From Arthrobacter sp. NIO-1057 (GTDB taxonomy: Bacteria; Actinomycetota; Actinomycetes; Actinomycetales; Micrococcaceae): DNA of 64,000 bases. The translations under genes were made by a program, and so were the position numbers. Every line of letters starts with the position of its first letter. The stretch's first letter is position 1. The stretch is taken from positions 372,001 to 436,000 of the forward strand of contig NZ_FMAT01000001.1 in assembly GCF_900094805.1 (NCBI RefSeq), in the 5' to 3' direction. Of this stretch, positions 8,388-18,066 are shown piece by piece. The notes below the pieces were generated by a model. The model saw only the letters and a program-made list of their open reading frames with translations, was not told where the DNA came from and made no database searches.

Positions 8388-9881
8388 TTGGCCTCGGTCA
8401 TGGTGACCTGCGGTTCCTGGGGTGTGGGCTGGTTGCCCTACGCCCAAGCGTCCGTACTCGCCCGATCAGCTCTGGTGCTTCCGCTACGCGCCGAAACCCT
8501 CGGCGTCGTGATCTGCACCCTGCTCTTAGCAGTGGGTACGGTACTGATGTTCCGCGCTTGGTTACGCCTGCGCCAGGGGACACAAGAGCTGGGCGATCAA
8601 GCCCTTGGCTTGATGCGTCGTGCTGCGTGGATGTGGTCCGCTCCGATGCTCTTATCCTTCCCGATCCTTTCTCAGGATGTGTACTCCTATCTGGGTCAGG
8701 GACGACTGATGCACAGCGGGCTCTCACCCTATGAGAATGGGGTGTCGCAGCTTCCGGGCTGGTTCGCCCAGGGTGCAGACTCCCTGTGGGCCGAATCTTC
8801 CTCGCCCTATGGTCCACTGTTTTTGATGTACGCCCGCATGGCCTACTACATTTCCGGGGGTGTGCCAGAATACGGCGTACTCATGATGCGGCTGATTGCG
8901 GTAGCCGGGGTAGCGCTGTGCATCTACGCGATCCCACGACTGGCACAGAAACTCGGTGGTGATCCGTCGTGGACCCTGTGGGTGTCCGTGGTGAACCCAC
9001 TGTTTTTGATGAACATGGTCGGTGGTGTCCACAATGATGGGCTGATGCTCGGTGGCGTGTTGCTGGCATTCTTGCTGGTGTACCGCAAGCACCATGTGCT
9101 GGGAAGCGTTTTTATGGCGCTGTCCATTGCCATCAAACCCGTGATGCTGCTCGCGCTCCCGTTCTTGGGCTTGGCGATGCTTATGCCTGAGGCTCGGTTG
9201 CGTTCCAAGATTCGTGTCTGGCTGTTGATCACGGTTCTCACCGCGGTGATCCTCACGGCATTGGGTGCGGTGACCGGGCTGTGGTTCGGCTGGATCCGTG
9301 GCATGGCTAGCTCCGGGGATGCTGCCTTCCCTTATGCTCCGGTGGGTCTCTTTGGTCTGTTGGTCGGTTGGATCGGATCCTTCTTCGGTGCCAGCGTCGG
9401 TTCCACCGCCGACGTAGTTTATGCACTCTTTAAAGTGATCAGCATGGCAATTATCGCTTTCTTGGCACTGCGCAAGCCCGCCGGTAATCCATTGCTTTAC
9501 ACCGGGTACGCGCTGGGGGCCAGCGTCTTACTCGCCCCGATCATTCAGCCCTGGTATCTGCTGTGGCTGATCCCATTCTTTGCACTGGGCAAGAAGTTCA
9601 GTGTCACCCGAGAACGCCTGCTCTACATGCTGTGTATGGTGCTGGCGATTGCCGGTGTGGTTGACCAGCTTTCGGTGGGGCAGTGGTTCTCCCTGGTGTG
9701 GATGCGAATCTTCGCCGCCCTGGTGGGCTTGCTCTGCGTGGCCTATATGGTGTTTGTTGATGCAAAGACCGCGCCACTGTTTGGCCACCGGGGACGCCGG
9801 CTGGGCCCACGAACCCGAAAATTTTTTAGAATCCCCGATCCAGAAGAAATGAGGCAACGCGACCGTGATGCAACCGGTTAA
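8388..9881 (+). CDS. MptB-like alpha-1,6-mannosyltransferase, paralogue
   Basis: Paralogue of the preceding gene, sharing SQDVYSYLGQGRLMHSGLSPY, SSPYGPLFLMYARM and IQPWYLLWLIPFFAL, and probably a polyprenol-phosphate-mannose-dependent transferase in the same envelope pathway. The given start (TTG 8388) is doubtful. Similarity to the paralogue continues upstream (frame reads QRLVHDAKGPISQGLLASVM), but from the frame's stop at 8277 to 8388 there is no ATG, GTG or TTG. Either a rare start codon is used, initiation depends on translation of the upstream gene (stop at 8301), or the protein really begins within its first hydrophobic segment. Its end overlaps the next gene by 17 bases. Confidence 0.75.
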   Translation: MASVMVTCGSWGVGWLPYAQASVLARSALVLPLRAETLGVVICTLLLAVGTVLMFRAWLRLRQGTQELGDQALGLMRRAAWMWSAPMLLSFPILSQDVYSYLGQGRLMHSGLSPYENGVSQLPGWFAQGADSLWAESSSPYGPLFLMYARMAYYISGGVPEYGVLMMRLIAVAGVALCIYAIPRLAQKLGGDPSWTLWVSVVNPLFLMNMVGGVHNDGLMLGGVLLAFLLVYRKHHVLGSVFMALSIAIKPVMLLALPFLGLAMLMPEARLRSKIRVWLLITVLTAVILTALGAVTGLWFGWIRGMASSGDAAFPYAPVGLFGLLVGWIGSFFGASVGSTADVVYALFKVISMAIIAFLALRKPAGNPLLYTGYALGASVLLAPIIQPWYLLWLIPFFALGKKFSVTRERLLYMLCMVLAIAGVVDQLSVGQWFSLVWMRIFAALVGLLCVAYMVFVDAKTAPLFGHRGRRLGPRTRKFFRIPDPEEMRQRDRDATG

Positions 9882-11187
9882 GACCCTGTTCAACGCCCGC
9901 GAAGTAACGCGTCCGGTGATCATCTGGCTGCTGGTCTTGACCGCGGTCGGTGCCGTCATTGCGGTGCTGAGTAAACAGTGGTGCCGTGTTAACGCTTGGC
10001 CAGCGGCCGAGCAGCACCTGCACATGTGCTATTCGGACTTCACCCAGCTCTTTGGCACCCGCGGCATGGCCGATAAGCTCTTCCCGTACTTCACCGGCCT
10101 GCCAGCAGAGCAGGCCCTGGAGTACCCGGTCTTGCTGGCCATCGTCGCTGGTGTGACCGCGATGCTGATCCCTGGCATCGGATTTTCACCCGAGCGCCAG
10201 CTGGCCTACTTTGATTTGAACTCCGCCCTGTCCTTCATCTGCTGGGCCGTGATCGTTGTGGCTATCGCCTATGCTGCGAAGACTCGCAGCCGCGATGCCA
10301 TCATGGTGGCCCTAGCACCCGGCATTATCCTGACCAGCCAGCTGAACTGGGACTTGTGGGCAGTCATGCTTGCTACCTTGGGCCTGCTGGCGTTCTCCCG
10401 CAAACACATTGTGTTAGCCGGTGTGCTCTTAGGCCTTGGTGCGGCGGCGAAACTCTACCCGTTCTTCATCTTCGGTGCGATTCTCGTACTGTGCTTGCGT
10501 TCGGGACGCATGCGCCACTTCTGGGTGTCCCTGGCATCTGGCGTGGTGGCCTGGTTGGCGGTCAACGTTCCGTTTATGATCACTGCCTTTGATGAGTGGA
10601 GCCGTTTCTATACGTTCTCCGGGGACCGCCCAGCCGGTAACTCTTCGCTGTGGCTGGCGTTCGCCGGTACCGGTATGTCCGGATCCATGATGTCCTTGCT
10701 GTCCAACGGCCTGTTTGCCCTGGCATGCCTGGGTATCGCTTACCTTGGACTCACTGCACAGCGTCGCCCACGCATGGCGCAGCTGGCGTTCTTGATCATT
10801 GCCGCCTTCTTGCTGCTGGGCAAGGTGTACTCACCACAGTTCGTCATGTGGCTGATCCCGTTGTACGTGTTGGCCCGTCCTAAGTGGCGCGAATTCCTGG
10901 TATGGCAGGTGGTAGAAGTCTTCCACTGGGCCGTTGTGTGGCTGTGGAGCGCCAAAGCGGTTTCTGATGGCGGCTACTTCGGTGGCAGCTGGACCATCGA
11001 AATCCTCTATGGCTTAGGCATTGTTGCCCACATGGCGATGCTCATTTACATCTGTATCAAGATCATTGGAGATATCCGTCATCCTGAGCGTGATGTGGTG
11101 CGTGCGGATGGGAATGATGATCCATTGGCTGGTCCGATTGAGAATGCGCCGGACGCCCTCGTATTGCCTGCAGCAAAGAAGAGCTGA
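9865..11187 (+). CDS. GT87 (DUF2029) membrane mannosyltransferase
   Basis: Polytopic protein of 440 residues with the pattern of glycosyltransferase family 87 (DUF2029): an early loop with a long acidic stretch (HMCYSDFTQLFGTRGM), the EYPVL segment, and LLGLGAAAKLYPFFI in the middle. Actinobacterial relatives (PimE and related) add mannose from polyprenol-phosphomannose to lipid-linked glycans in the periplasmic leaflet. GTG 9865 or ATG 9868 are both possible; overlap with the upstream paralogue shows tight translational coupling. Last gene of the cluster, with a hairpin terminator 23 bases after its stop. Confidence 0.75.
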   Translation: MMQPVKTLFNAREVTRPVIIWLLVLTAVGAVIAVLSKQWCRVNAWPAAEQHLHMCYSDFTQLFGTRGMADKLFPYFTGLPAEQALEYPVLLAIVAGVTAMLIPGIGFSPERQLAYFDLNSALSFICWAVIVVAIAYAAKTRSRDAIMVALAPGIILTSQLNWDLWAVMLATLGLLAFSRKHIVLAGVLLGLGAAAKLYPFFIFGAILVLCLRSGRMRHFWVSLASGVVAWLAVNVPFMITAFDEWSRFYTFSGDRPAGNSSLWLAFAGTGMSGSMMSLLSNGLFALACLGIAYLGLTAQRRPRMAQLAFLIIAAFLLLGKVYSPQFVMWLIPLYVLARPKWREFLVWQVVEVFHWAVVWLWSAKAVSDGGYFGGSWTIEILYGLGIVAHMAMLIYICIKIIGDIRHPERDVVRADGNDDPLAGPIENAPDALVLPAAKKS

Positions 11188-11210
11188 TCTTTAACCAAGA
11201 GTCATGGCAT

Positions 11211-11260
11211 AACTAAAGCCGTTGAGCTTCCCTGATGGGAAGGTCAGCGGCTTTAGTTCT
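11211..11260. terminator. Hairpin terminator after the mannosyltransferase cluster
   Basis: Imperfect 22-base inverted repeat (AACTAAAGCCGTTGAGCTTC and its partner ending GCGGCTTTAGTT) with a four-base loop; the outer A/T ends can serve either direction. Confidence 0.75.
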
Positions 11261-11366
11261 ACCAGCAAACTTCATACCGACAGCATTGATCCAGCAGGTG
11301 CAAACACAACTGGCCCACAACACAGTCGGGCCAGGGTATAACGGTGCGTGGTCGAGCGGGGTCTGA

Positions 11367-11407
11367 AGATAAGCGAAGAGGCCCGACACCACGAGGGTGC
11401 CGGGCCT
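11367..11407 (-). terminator. Likely terminator of the DUF2079 gene
   Basis: An AGGCCCGACACC/GGTGCCGGGCCT hairpin lies just past the minus-strand stop at 11413 and is followed on that strand by a weak pyrimidine stretch (CTTCGCTTATCT). Confidence 0.6.
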
Positions 11408-11412
11408 GGAAG

Positions 11413-12879
11413 CTAGCGCTGAAGGTAGGAGGAACAAACCGGGTCGGTCTTGATGTCCCGATGAAGAACCAAGATGCCCTGATCTTCCTCTGCCACCGGC
11501 TTGAAGCCCAATTTGGTGGCTCGTTCCAGTGCTTGATCCGGGGTCAGTGGATCCCAACCGCCAAGCTCTTCGACGTTGAAGTCGATGATCATCCAGCTGG
11601 AGAGGTCATCGCCGATATCTCCGTGCAACCCGACGTAGGTGCGGGTGGTCAGGTGGGGGACCACGCTGTCAGCAGCTTCAATACAGACTCCATCAGGAAT
11701 CGTGGCTACGGCCTTCTGCTTCGCTGCGATCAGTTCTGCCGAGGGCCAGCCCTGTCCGGTGATGGTTTTGCCCAGCGGGAAGACCATGGGGAAAAACAGG
11801 GTAGCAATGACCGAGATTGATACGAGCCATGCCGGGCCGAAGATGCCTGCACGCTTCCAGTTAAAGCGCACGGCGAGCTTATGCAGCACGTGGACCGCGG
11901 ACAAGATCACGATCGGTGCCATGATCGCGTCGTACTGATAAACCGGAGCCCAGGTGTTCAGCCGATCATTGAACAGACGCGAGAGGAACAATGGGGCGCC
12001 AAGGATCAGGTACGGCGAGGCGAAAGGCAACAATACGAACGGCGCAAAAGTCAGCAACCACAGTGCCCACTTCAGCTGATGATTGAAGAGGATCGCGATT
12101 GACTGTAAGGGGTGGGTAATCAAAAAGACCACGGCCGCGCCAGCAGTGGCACCCAGGGCGGTGTACTGCCAGTAAGAGAATTCGCCCTCAGGGGAGAAGA
12201 GGGGGATGAGGTAGCCGGTCACGGCCAGATAACCCAAGAGCCCCAGCACTGCAGTGAGTGCTGCTTTGAACCACTGGCGGTGGAAAAGGAGCACGATGCC
12301 TACAGCCACCATGGTGATGCCCATGTCTTCGCGCACCGTGAGCAGACTGGTGGCAAGCCCCACGACCAACCAATAGCGACCCTTGTCGAAAGCCCAAATG
12401 ATCCATGCCATGATCGGTACGCCCATGGCGACCTCGTGGAAGTCCCAGTTCACGATGGCCTGGAAAGGCCACCACAGCAACAGCGCCACACTGGTCAACA
12501 GGGCGCCGAGGTGCCCGAAGCGAGGCCGGGTAAAGAGGTAGACCGGGATCGCTGTAGAAATCAGCAGCAGCGCCAAGACGATGCCCAGCATCCGTGGGTC
12601 ATTCCAGATCCAGTAAAAGGGTGCCAGTAGTACAAGGATCGGGTGGAAATGGTCACCCAGCAGGTTGAAGCCGACTCCCTTAATCGGCACGATCGGTGCC
12701 TTGAACATCGAGTACTGACGCACCGCTTGATCAAAGATGCCTAGGTCGTATCCGCGCGACTCAAAACGCGAATAACGCAGGAAAGAATGAATAACGTACA
12801 AGATTCCTGCCACGAGCATGACCAGTCCGAGGTGCAGCTTGTGGGCCCGGGTCATGGGCGTGGGGGACGGGATAGACAT
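11413..12879 (-). CDS. DUF2079 family polytopic membrane protein
   Basis: 488 residues with about ten hydrophobic segments and the DUF2079 pattern: SRGYDLGIFDQAVRQYS after the first segment, LLGDHFHPILVLLAP, and NWDFHEVAMGVPI. These acidic and histidine-rich loop motifs resemble the catalytic loops of GT-C glycosyltransferases, and the family is thought to be related to them, but no reaction is known to me. The neighbouring GT-C cluster on the other strand fits an envelope-glycan role (inference). Start ATG 12879; the 214-base gap to the divergent VanZ gene presumably holds both promoters. Confidence 0.75.
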   Translation of the reverse strand: MSIPSPTPMTRAHKLHLGLVMLVAGILYVIHSFLRYSRFESRGYDLGIFDQAVRQYSMFKAPIVPIKGVGFNLLGDHFHPILVLLAPFYWIWNDPRMLGIVLALLLISTAIPVYLFTRPRFGHLGALLTSVALLLWWPFQAIVNWDFHEVAMGVPIMAWIIWAFDKGRYWLVVGLATSLLTVREDMGITMVAVGIVLLFHRQWFKAALTAVLGLLGYLAVTGYLIPLFSPEGEFSYWQYTALGATAGAAVVFLITHPLQSIAILFNHQLKWALWLLTFAPFVLLPFASPYLILGAPLFLSRLFNDRLNTWAPVYQYDAIMAPIVILSAVHVLHKLAVRFNWKRAGIFGPAWLVSISVIATLFFPMVFPLGKTITGQGWPSAELIAAKQKAVATIPDGVCIEAADSVVPHLTTRTYVGLHGDIGDDLSSWMIIDFNVEELGGWDPLTPDQALERATKLGFKPVAEEDQGILVLHRDIKTDPVCSSYLQR

Positions 12880-13093
12880 GGGTTAAAGCTTATCGACATC
12901 ATTGCTTGCCTGAGCCCATGACGCGTCGCACCCGTGCGATGACGTATCAGGAGTTTGCTCACCTAAAAAGCGAAACGGCTTATCTTACGCACAGCTAGCA
13001 TCCGGTTTGCATGCTGAATATTCTCAGATACCTTCCAGCCAGAATTCGGGGTTCTGGAGCTAGTGGCGAGTTTTCGTACGGTTAGATAGAACT

Positions 13094-14218
13094 ATGAACA
13101 CCTTAATCTGGCCCGGAGCGATTGCGATCCTCGGCGGTCTCGTCTTCCTGGGAGCTGCCGGCGTTTTCCTTTTGGCGCTGCAATACCGCCGTCATGGGCG
13201 CCTGTCCTGGCGGCGCACCATCACGACCTCGGCGGCCGCGCTCTACGGTTTTGGTCTGTTCAGTTACACCATGTTGCCGCTGCCAGCATCGCGTAGTGAG
13301 GCCTGCTATCCCGGTCGCGGCATTCCACAGCTGGTCCCAGGGCGTTTTCTTGAGCAGTTTTCTGAAAGCATCGCTACTCGAGGCTTAGCTGGCTTCGCCA
13401 CTAGCTTCGTTTTATGGCAAGTACTGTTCAACGTCATCTTGTTTATGCCATTAGGCGTTCTGGCAGTGCGCTGGCTGCGCGGAAATATTTTCACCGGTCT
13501 TGTCCTGGGCTTTGTTGCCTCGCTAACTATTGAACTCACCCAGTACACGGGCATCTGGGGCCTGTATGACTGCGCTTATCGCGTGGCTGACGTTGATGAT
13601 GTCATCGTGAATACTGCTGGCGCACTGATCGGTGCCATCGTGGCCTATCTACCCATATTCAGCTTCCTCACCGGCCCCAAGGATGGGGATGCGCGTTTAG
13701 CGGCACCACGCAGAGTCACCAGATCCCGCCGTGCACTTGCCAACGTCTTTGACGCAGCGATCACCACTGGGGCAGTGTTTGCTATCACCGGTGCACTGTC
13801 ATTGATTGAAAAACTGGGTGGGCCGGCCACCAATGAACGATTGATGAACTTCTGGATCCCGTTCGTTGTGGTGATCTTTGTCTTTGTTATTCCTAGTGTG
13901 GCCCCAGGTCGGGCCTCGCTCGGTCAGCGTTGTGCTTGGCTAACTGTCAGGGGAGCCGATCAGGGCGCAGCCTCGGCAACACGAGCGCTCTTGCGTTGCC
14001 TCCTAGGCTTTGGTGGAATCACTTTCCTCTTCCAAGTGTCCACTAGCCTCACAGAAGTTAGCCCCTACCCGGTTCTTAATATCCTAGTCATGGTCTATAT
14101 TGCGGTGAGTGCGGTCTTCTTTGTCGTTGATCCGCAACACCAAGGACTTGCCGGAAAGATGACCGGAACCGGATTCATTGATCGCCGTGCCATATTACTG
14201 CGCGAGTTAGAGCGGTAA
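13094..14218 (+). CDS. VanZ-like and RDD fusion membrane protein
   Basis: 374 residues. The N-terminal half has the VanZ-like pattern: paired hydrophobic segments, NVILFMPLGVLAVRWL, and the segment TIELTQYTGIWGLYDCAYRVADVDDVIVNTAGALIG with the conserved E, R, D and D-N. The second half (from about residue 215) has RDD features: RRALANVFDAAITTGAVF and a later GLAGKMTGT. VanZ proteins give low-level teicoplanin resistance by an unclear mechanism; RDD proteins are membrane proteins of mixed or unknown role. Start ATG 13094 fits; a possible -10 (TAGATA) lies at 13083-13088. Confidence 0.75.
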   Translation: MNTLIWPGAIAILGGLVFLGAAGVFLLALQYRRHGRLSWRRTITTSAAALYGFGLFSYTMLPLPASRSEACYPGRGIPQLVPGRFLEQFSESIATRGLAGFATSFVLWQVLFNVILFMPLGVLAVRWLRGNIFTGLVLGFVASLTIELTQYTGIWGLYDCAYRVADVDDVIVNTAGALIGAIVAYLPIFSFLTGPKDGDARLAAPRRVTRSRRALANVFDAAITTGAVFAITGALSLIEKLGGPATNERLMNFWIPFVVVIFVFVIPSVAPGRASLGQRCAWLTVRGADQGAASATRALLRCLLGFGGITFLFQVSTSLTEVSPYPVLNILVMVYIAVSAVFFVVDPQHQGLAGKMTGTGFIDRRAILLRELER

Positions 14219-14328
14219 TCATTTAGGGCTAAAATGGACTGCGGTGGCTTTAACCTGCGAGGTTGCGGCCATTACACTCGCCTTCGATTACATATCCGAT
14301 AACTGAGAAGTTAGGTCTGCCCCGCAGC

Positions 14329-15108
14329 ATGGAAGAAAAAAAGCTTGAGGTCCCGAACGAACCGCACAAGGCAGTCCTAGGTACAGCCGTCGGCGCGACG
14401 GTCCTGATTGCCATTGGCGCATTCGTACTCTCTTTTGCCGCATTGACCGACTTGGCCGAGCGTTCTGGAATCAGCCCACGACTGGCCTGGATCTGGCCAA
14501 TCATTATTGACGGTATGATCGTTGCCGCCACCGTGGCCATCGTCGCCCTGAACGGTTTTAACCGTAAGGCCATGATCTACCCTTGGTCGCTGTTGTTCTT
14601 TGGCGCCATCGTCTCCACCGCAGCGAACTCCACACACGCAATCTTGACCGTTGACTCAATCGTCAACGGTGTACCTCCACTGGTATCAGCCCTGGTTGCT
14701 GCCATGCCACCAATCGTCCTTTTGGCCATTACTCACTTGACCGTGCACATGTACCAGAAGAAGTCTGAAGCAGCCAAGCTTCGTGCTGAACTGGAATATG
14801 ACGAAGAGCAAGAAAACGCCGAGAAGTACGGTGTTGCCTACGATGATGGTTACAACGCTGCACTGACCGACGCACAGACCGCTGAAAACGAGCGCCTGGT
14901 TGAGTTGGAGCAGGAACATCAAGACGCTTTAGCTCGCGCCCGCGCCGAAGGTATTGCTAGCGCCCGCGCTGATGCCAAGGTCACCCCAATCAACCAGAAT
15001 GCTCAGAAAGCAAAGAACGCTGCAGAGCCAAAGGCTGAGCAGAAGAAGGCCGCTGAAGACAAGGCCCCACTGTACGACGATCTGGCCAAGAGCCTGAACC
15101 GTCCGTAA
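14329..15108 (+). CDS. DUF2637 membrane protein with coiled-coil tail
   Basis: About 259 residues. Residues 15-145 hold four hydrophobic segments with the DUF2637 pattern (RLAWIWPIIIDGMIVAATVA, AMPPIVLLAITHLTVHM). A charged, alanine- and glutamate-rich tail follows and is probably coiled coil. DUF2637 is widespread in actinobacteria and also occurs in conjugative plasmid spread proteins; function unknown. ATG 14329 is chosen because it directly precedes the family-like sequence, though no strong ribosome binding site is visible. Confidence 0.7.
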   Translation: MEEKKLEVPNEPHKAVLGTAVGATVLIAIGAFVLSFAALTDLAERSGISPRLAWIWPIIIDGMIVAATVAIVALNGFNRKAMIYPWSLLFFGAIVSTAANSTHAILTVDSIVNGVPPLVSALVAAMPPIVLLAITHLTVHMYQKKSEAAKLRAELEYDEEQENAEKYGVAYDDGYNAALTDAQTAENERLVELEQEHQDALARARAEGIASARADAKVTPINQNAQKAKNAAEPKAEQKKAAEDKAPLYDDLAKSLNRP

Positions 15109-15205
15109 GTTTTTGTTGAATTTCTTTGTTGAATCAACCCGGCCGGCACACCACGGAGTAAAAGGACTGTAAAGCAACGAGCGGATCAGTAACGAGGAGG
15201 CAGTC

Positions 15206-16303
15206 ATGACCGAATCCCAGCATGATTCAAAGAACGATGAGTTCTCTGAACATATTGAGAATTCCGTTGAACAGTACAAATCTGTCACCGGCGAGCTGAA
15301 TACAGTGATGTCAGCCATGAAGGCCAAGATCCGCGGGCTTTTTGCGCAAAGTGAAGTCCAACCCTTGTTCATCACCGGCCGGGTTAAATCAGCTCAATCG
15401 TTCCGCGCTAAGGCTTCACGCCGTTTGCAGGAAACCACTGAAAGCGCCCCGGTGTTGGAGTTCCCCAACCCGTTGCGTGAAATCCACGACATGGTGGGCA
15501 TCCGCATCATCGTGATGCTACCCCATGAGATCCAGCAGGTGGCCAGCCTGATCAAGTCTCACCGAGACTCCTTCGACTGCCGCAGCGACCGCGAGAAAGA
15601 CATTGGTTCCGTGGAATCGGGGACCTACGGGTACTCTTCGCGCCACTTACTACTCAAAACGCGCAGCGAGCCCACCGTACGAAAATTCCAGGAAGCCCTA
15701 GGCAAGCCTGTAGTTGCCAGCGGCAATTTCGTCTTTGAAGTTCAAATCCGCACAGTGCTCCAGCATGCGTGGAGCGAAATGGAACATGACATCCGCTTTA
15801 AGCATCCCGGCGAAGCAGCATGGAATCCGCAGATTGACCGACATTTCACCGCTACGGCAGCCATGTTGGAAACGGTGGAAGATTACTTCACCGATATCGA
15901 TGAGCTCTACCACCGACTCAACGGATACCATGACCAGCAAGGTGCAGGGTCCGAACCACTGACGGGTGAAAAGATCGGCGAGATCTGGCAAACCCTTTTG
16001 CCACACGTAGACCGCAAACGTGATGACGATTGGTCATGGGCTGCCGAATTACTCGACGCACACCAGATTAGTCAGACATGGCAGCTAGCCCAGCTATTGG
16101 ACGCTAATGTGGTCACCGATGTGCGTGCGGCCTTGGACCACCGGTATTCGCCGGGCCCAGACCGTCTGCTCGATGATGTGTTGTTGTGGCGTTTTGGTAA
16201 GGACCACATTGATAAAACCAGCGGCGGAGACCTACGCCGTGAAGGATCATTGCGCCGTCGTTTGATTCAGATGAAGGATTACCGGTCTCAGCAGGCCAAG
16301 TAA
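15206..16303 (+). CDS. RelA/SpoT-domain (p)ppGpp synthetase-like protein
   Basis: 365 residues, with a nucleotidyltransferase domain of the RelA/SpoT type in residues 20-220. Visible motifs are ITGRVKSAQSFRAKASR (RxKxxxS/K region), IHDMVGIRIIV, YGYSSRHLLL, and FEVQIRTVLQHAWSEMEHD, which carries the catalytic glutamate region. There is no HD hydrolase domain, so it is a synthetase-only, small-alarmone-synthetase-like protein, longer than usual and with an unassigned C-terminal region. It would make (p)ppGpp or a related alarmone from ATP and GTP/GDP. ATG 15206 follows a GAGGAGG site. A housekeeping long Rel is expected elsewhere. Confidence 0.82.
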   Translation: MTESQHDSKNDEFSEHIENSVEQYKSVTGELNTVMSAMKAKIRGLFAQSEVQPLFITGRVKSAQSFRAKASRRLQETTESAPVLEFPNPLREIHDMVGIRIIVMLPHEIQQVASLIKSHRDSFDCRSDREKDIGSVESGTYGYSSRHLLLKTRSEPTVRKFQEALGKPVVASGNFVFEVQIRTVLQHAWSEMEHDIRFKHPGEAAWNPQIDRHFTATAAMLETVEDYFTDIDELYHRLNGYHDQQGAGSEPLTGEKIGEIWQTLLPHVDRKRDDDWSWAAELLDAHQISQTWQLAQLLDANVVTDVRAALDHRYSPGPDRLLDDVLLWRFGKDHIDKTSGGDLRREGSLRRRLIQMKDYRSQQAK

Positions 16304-16436
16304 CACCTGAAAAGTGGACGGTGGACTGTTAGTTTATGCACTTTGCACCACCGTGAAGGCCTTTGACCGGTAGACTAGTTAAGTTGCCCAATTAACGGGC
16401 AAGAATATTTTTCACCGCGTGAAAGGGCCACACCAT

Positions 16437-18038
16437 ATGATTTCCGTAGCCAACCTTGAGCTACGCGTCGGCGCCCGCCTGCTGATGGACGAAGTAAACT
16501 TCCGCATCGACAAGGGCGACAAGATCGGACTGGTGGGACGCAACGGTGCCGGCAAGACGACGATGACCAAAGTCCTCGCCGGCGAGACCCAACCAACCAG
16601 CGGTGAAGTGACCCACAAGGGATCTATCGGCTACCTGCCGCAGGACCCGAAGACGCCAAACATGGACCAGCTGGCTCGCGACCGCATTCTTGGTGCCCGT
16701 GGCCTTGACGTAGTCCTCGGCAAACTGGCCAAAAACCGTGAAGAAATGGCCAGTGACGACCCAGATGTTTCGGCAAAGGCCATGCGCCGTTACGACCGGT
16801 TAGAAGCAGAATTTATTGCTGCCGGTGGCTACGCGGCAGAGTCAGAAGCTGCGGCAATTTGTGCCAACCTCGACTTGCCAGATCGCATCTTGGACCAGCC
16901 GCTACGCACCCTCTCCGGTGGTCAGCGCCGTCGTGTTGAGCTCGCCCGCATTCTTTACTCGGACGCCGAGACCCTACTCCTTGACGAGCCCACTAACCAC
17001 TTGGACGTGGACTCGATCAACTGGCTGCGCGACTTCATCAAGAACTACCCAGGTGGTGTGCTGATGATCAGTCACGACACCGGACTGATGGAAGCCACCG
17101 TCAACAAGGTTTTGAACTTGGATGCTAACCGTGGTGTCGTTGATGTTTACAACATGAACTGGAAGCGTTACAAGGTCCAGCGTGAAACCGACGAGCGTGC
17201 CCGCAAGCGCGAGCGCGCCAACATCGAGAAGAAGGCCTCCGTACTGCTGACCCAGGCGAACCGTATGAAGGCTCGCGCCTCCGGAGCCTCTGCTGCACAG
17301 TCCATGCTTAAGCGTGTTGACCGTATGCTCTCGGGTCTTCAAGAAGAGCGTGCTTCGGATAAAGTGGCAGCCCTGCGCTTCCCGGATCCAGCTCCCTGTG
17401 GCAAGACTCCTTTGATGGCTGAAGGACTGTCCAAGGCCTACGGCTCCTTGGAAATCTTCAACGACGTATCGCTGGCCATCGACCGCGGATCCAAGGTAGT
17501 GATCCTTGGGCTGAACGGTGCCGGTAAGACCACCTTGCTGCGCATGCTTGCAGGTGTCTCCGAGCCAGATACCGGAAAAATTGTCCCCGGTCATGGCCTG
17601 AAGATTGGTTACTTCGCACAGGAACACGACACCCTGGATCCTGGAGCGACGGTATTGGAAAACATGCGTCGTAATGCACCAGAACATCTCAACGATGCTG
17701 AGGTGCGTTCGATTCTTGGTTCCTTCCTGTTTGTTGGCGATGACGTGAGCAAGCCAGCCGGGGTACTCTCCGGTGGTGAAAAGACTCGACTGGCGTTGGC
17801 GACCATTGTGGCTTCCAGTGCTAACGTGCTGCTGCTGGACGAACCGACTAACAACTTGGACCCAGCTTCTCGTGCCGAGGTGCTCGGCGCGCTGTCTACC
17901 TTCCCTGGCGCCGTGGTGATGGTTAGCCACGATGAGGGCGCAGTGATGTCTTTGAAGCCAGAACGTGTCGTCATCTTGCCTGATGGCGATGAGGACCTGT
18001 TCAGCGAAGACTACCTAGAACTTGTTTCGCTAACCTAG
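16437..18038 (+). CDS. ABC-F family ATPase
   Basis: Soluble tandem ATP-binding protein of about 533 residues. It has two Walker A motifs (GRNGAGKTT and GLNGAGKTT), two signature motifs (LSGGQRRRVELA and LSGGEKTRLALA), two Walker B/D loops (LLLDEPTNHLD and LLLDEPTNNLD), and between them a basic linker rich in R and K. No membrane segments. ABC-F proteins act on ribosomes as translation factors or antibiotic-protection factors. The general housekeeping look suggests an EttA/Uup-type role rather than resistance, but this is inference. Start ATG 16437 follows GAAAGGG. Confidence 0.92.
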   Translation: MISVANLELRVGARLLMDEVNFRIDKGDKIGLVGRNGAGKTTMTKVLAGETQPTSGEVTHKGSIGYLPQDPKTPNMDQLARDRILGARGLDVVLGKLAKNREEMASDDPDVSAKAMRRYDRLEAEFIAAGGYAAESEAAAICANLDLPDRILDQPLRTLSGGQRRRVELARILYSDAETLLLDEPTNHLDVDSINWLRDFIKNYPGGVLMISHDTGLMEATVNKVLNLDANRGVVDVYNMNWKRYKVQRETDERARKRERANIEKKASVLLTQANRMKARASGASAAQSMLKRVDRMLSGLQEERASDKVAALRFPDPAPCGKTPLMAEGLSKAYGSLEIFNDVSLAIDRGSKVVILGLNGAGKTTLLRMLAGVSEPDTGKIVPGHGLKIGYFAQEHDTLDPGATVLENMRRNAPEHLNDAEVRSILGSFLFVGDDVSKPAGVLSGGEKTRLALATIVASSANVLLLDEPTNNLDPASRAEVLGALSTFPGAVVMVSHDEGAVMSLKPERVVILPDGDEDLFSEDYLELVSLT

Positions 18039-18066
18039 CACTAACTCTTCTTCCTAAGATCTCGTA

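Noticed and set aside
6727-9881. Possible tandem DNA repeat
   Set aside because: The two genes are diverged paralogues similar in protein motifs but not in DNA, so this is gene duplication, not a repeat element.
16974-17930. 318-codon minus-strand frame
   Set aside because: Antisense shadow of the ABC-F gene.
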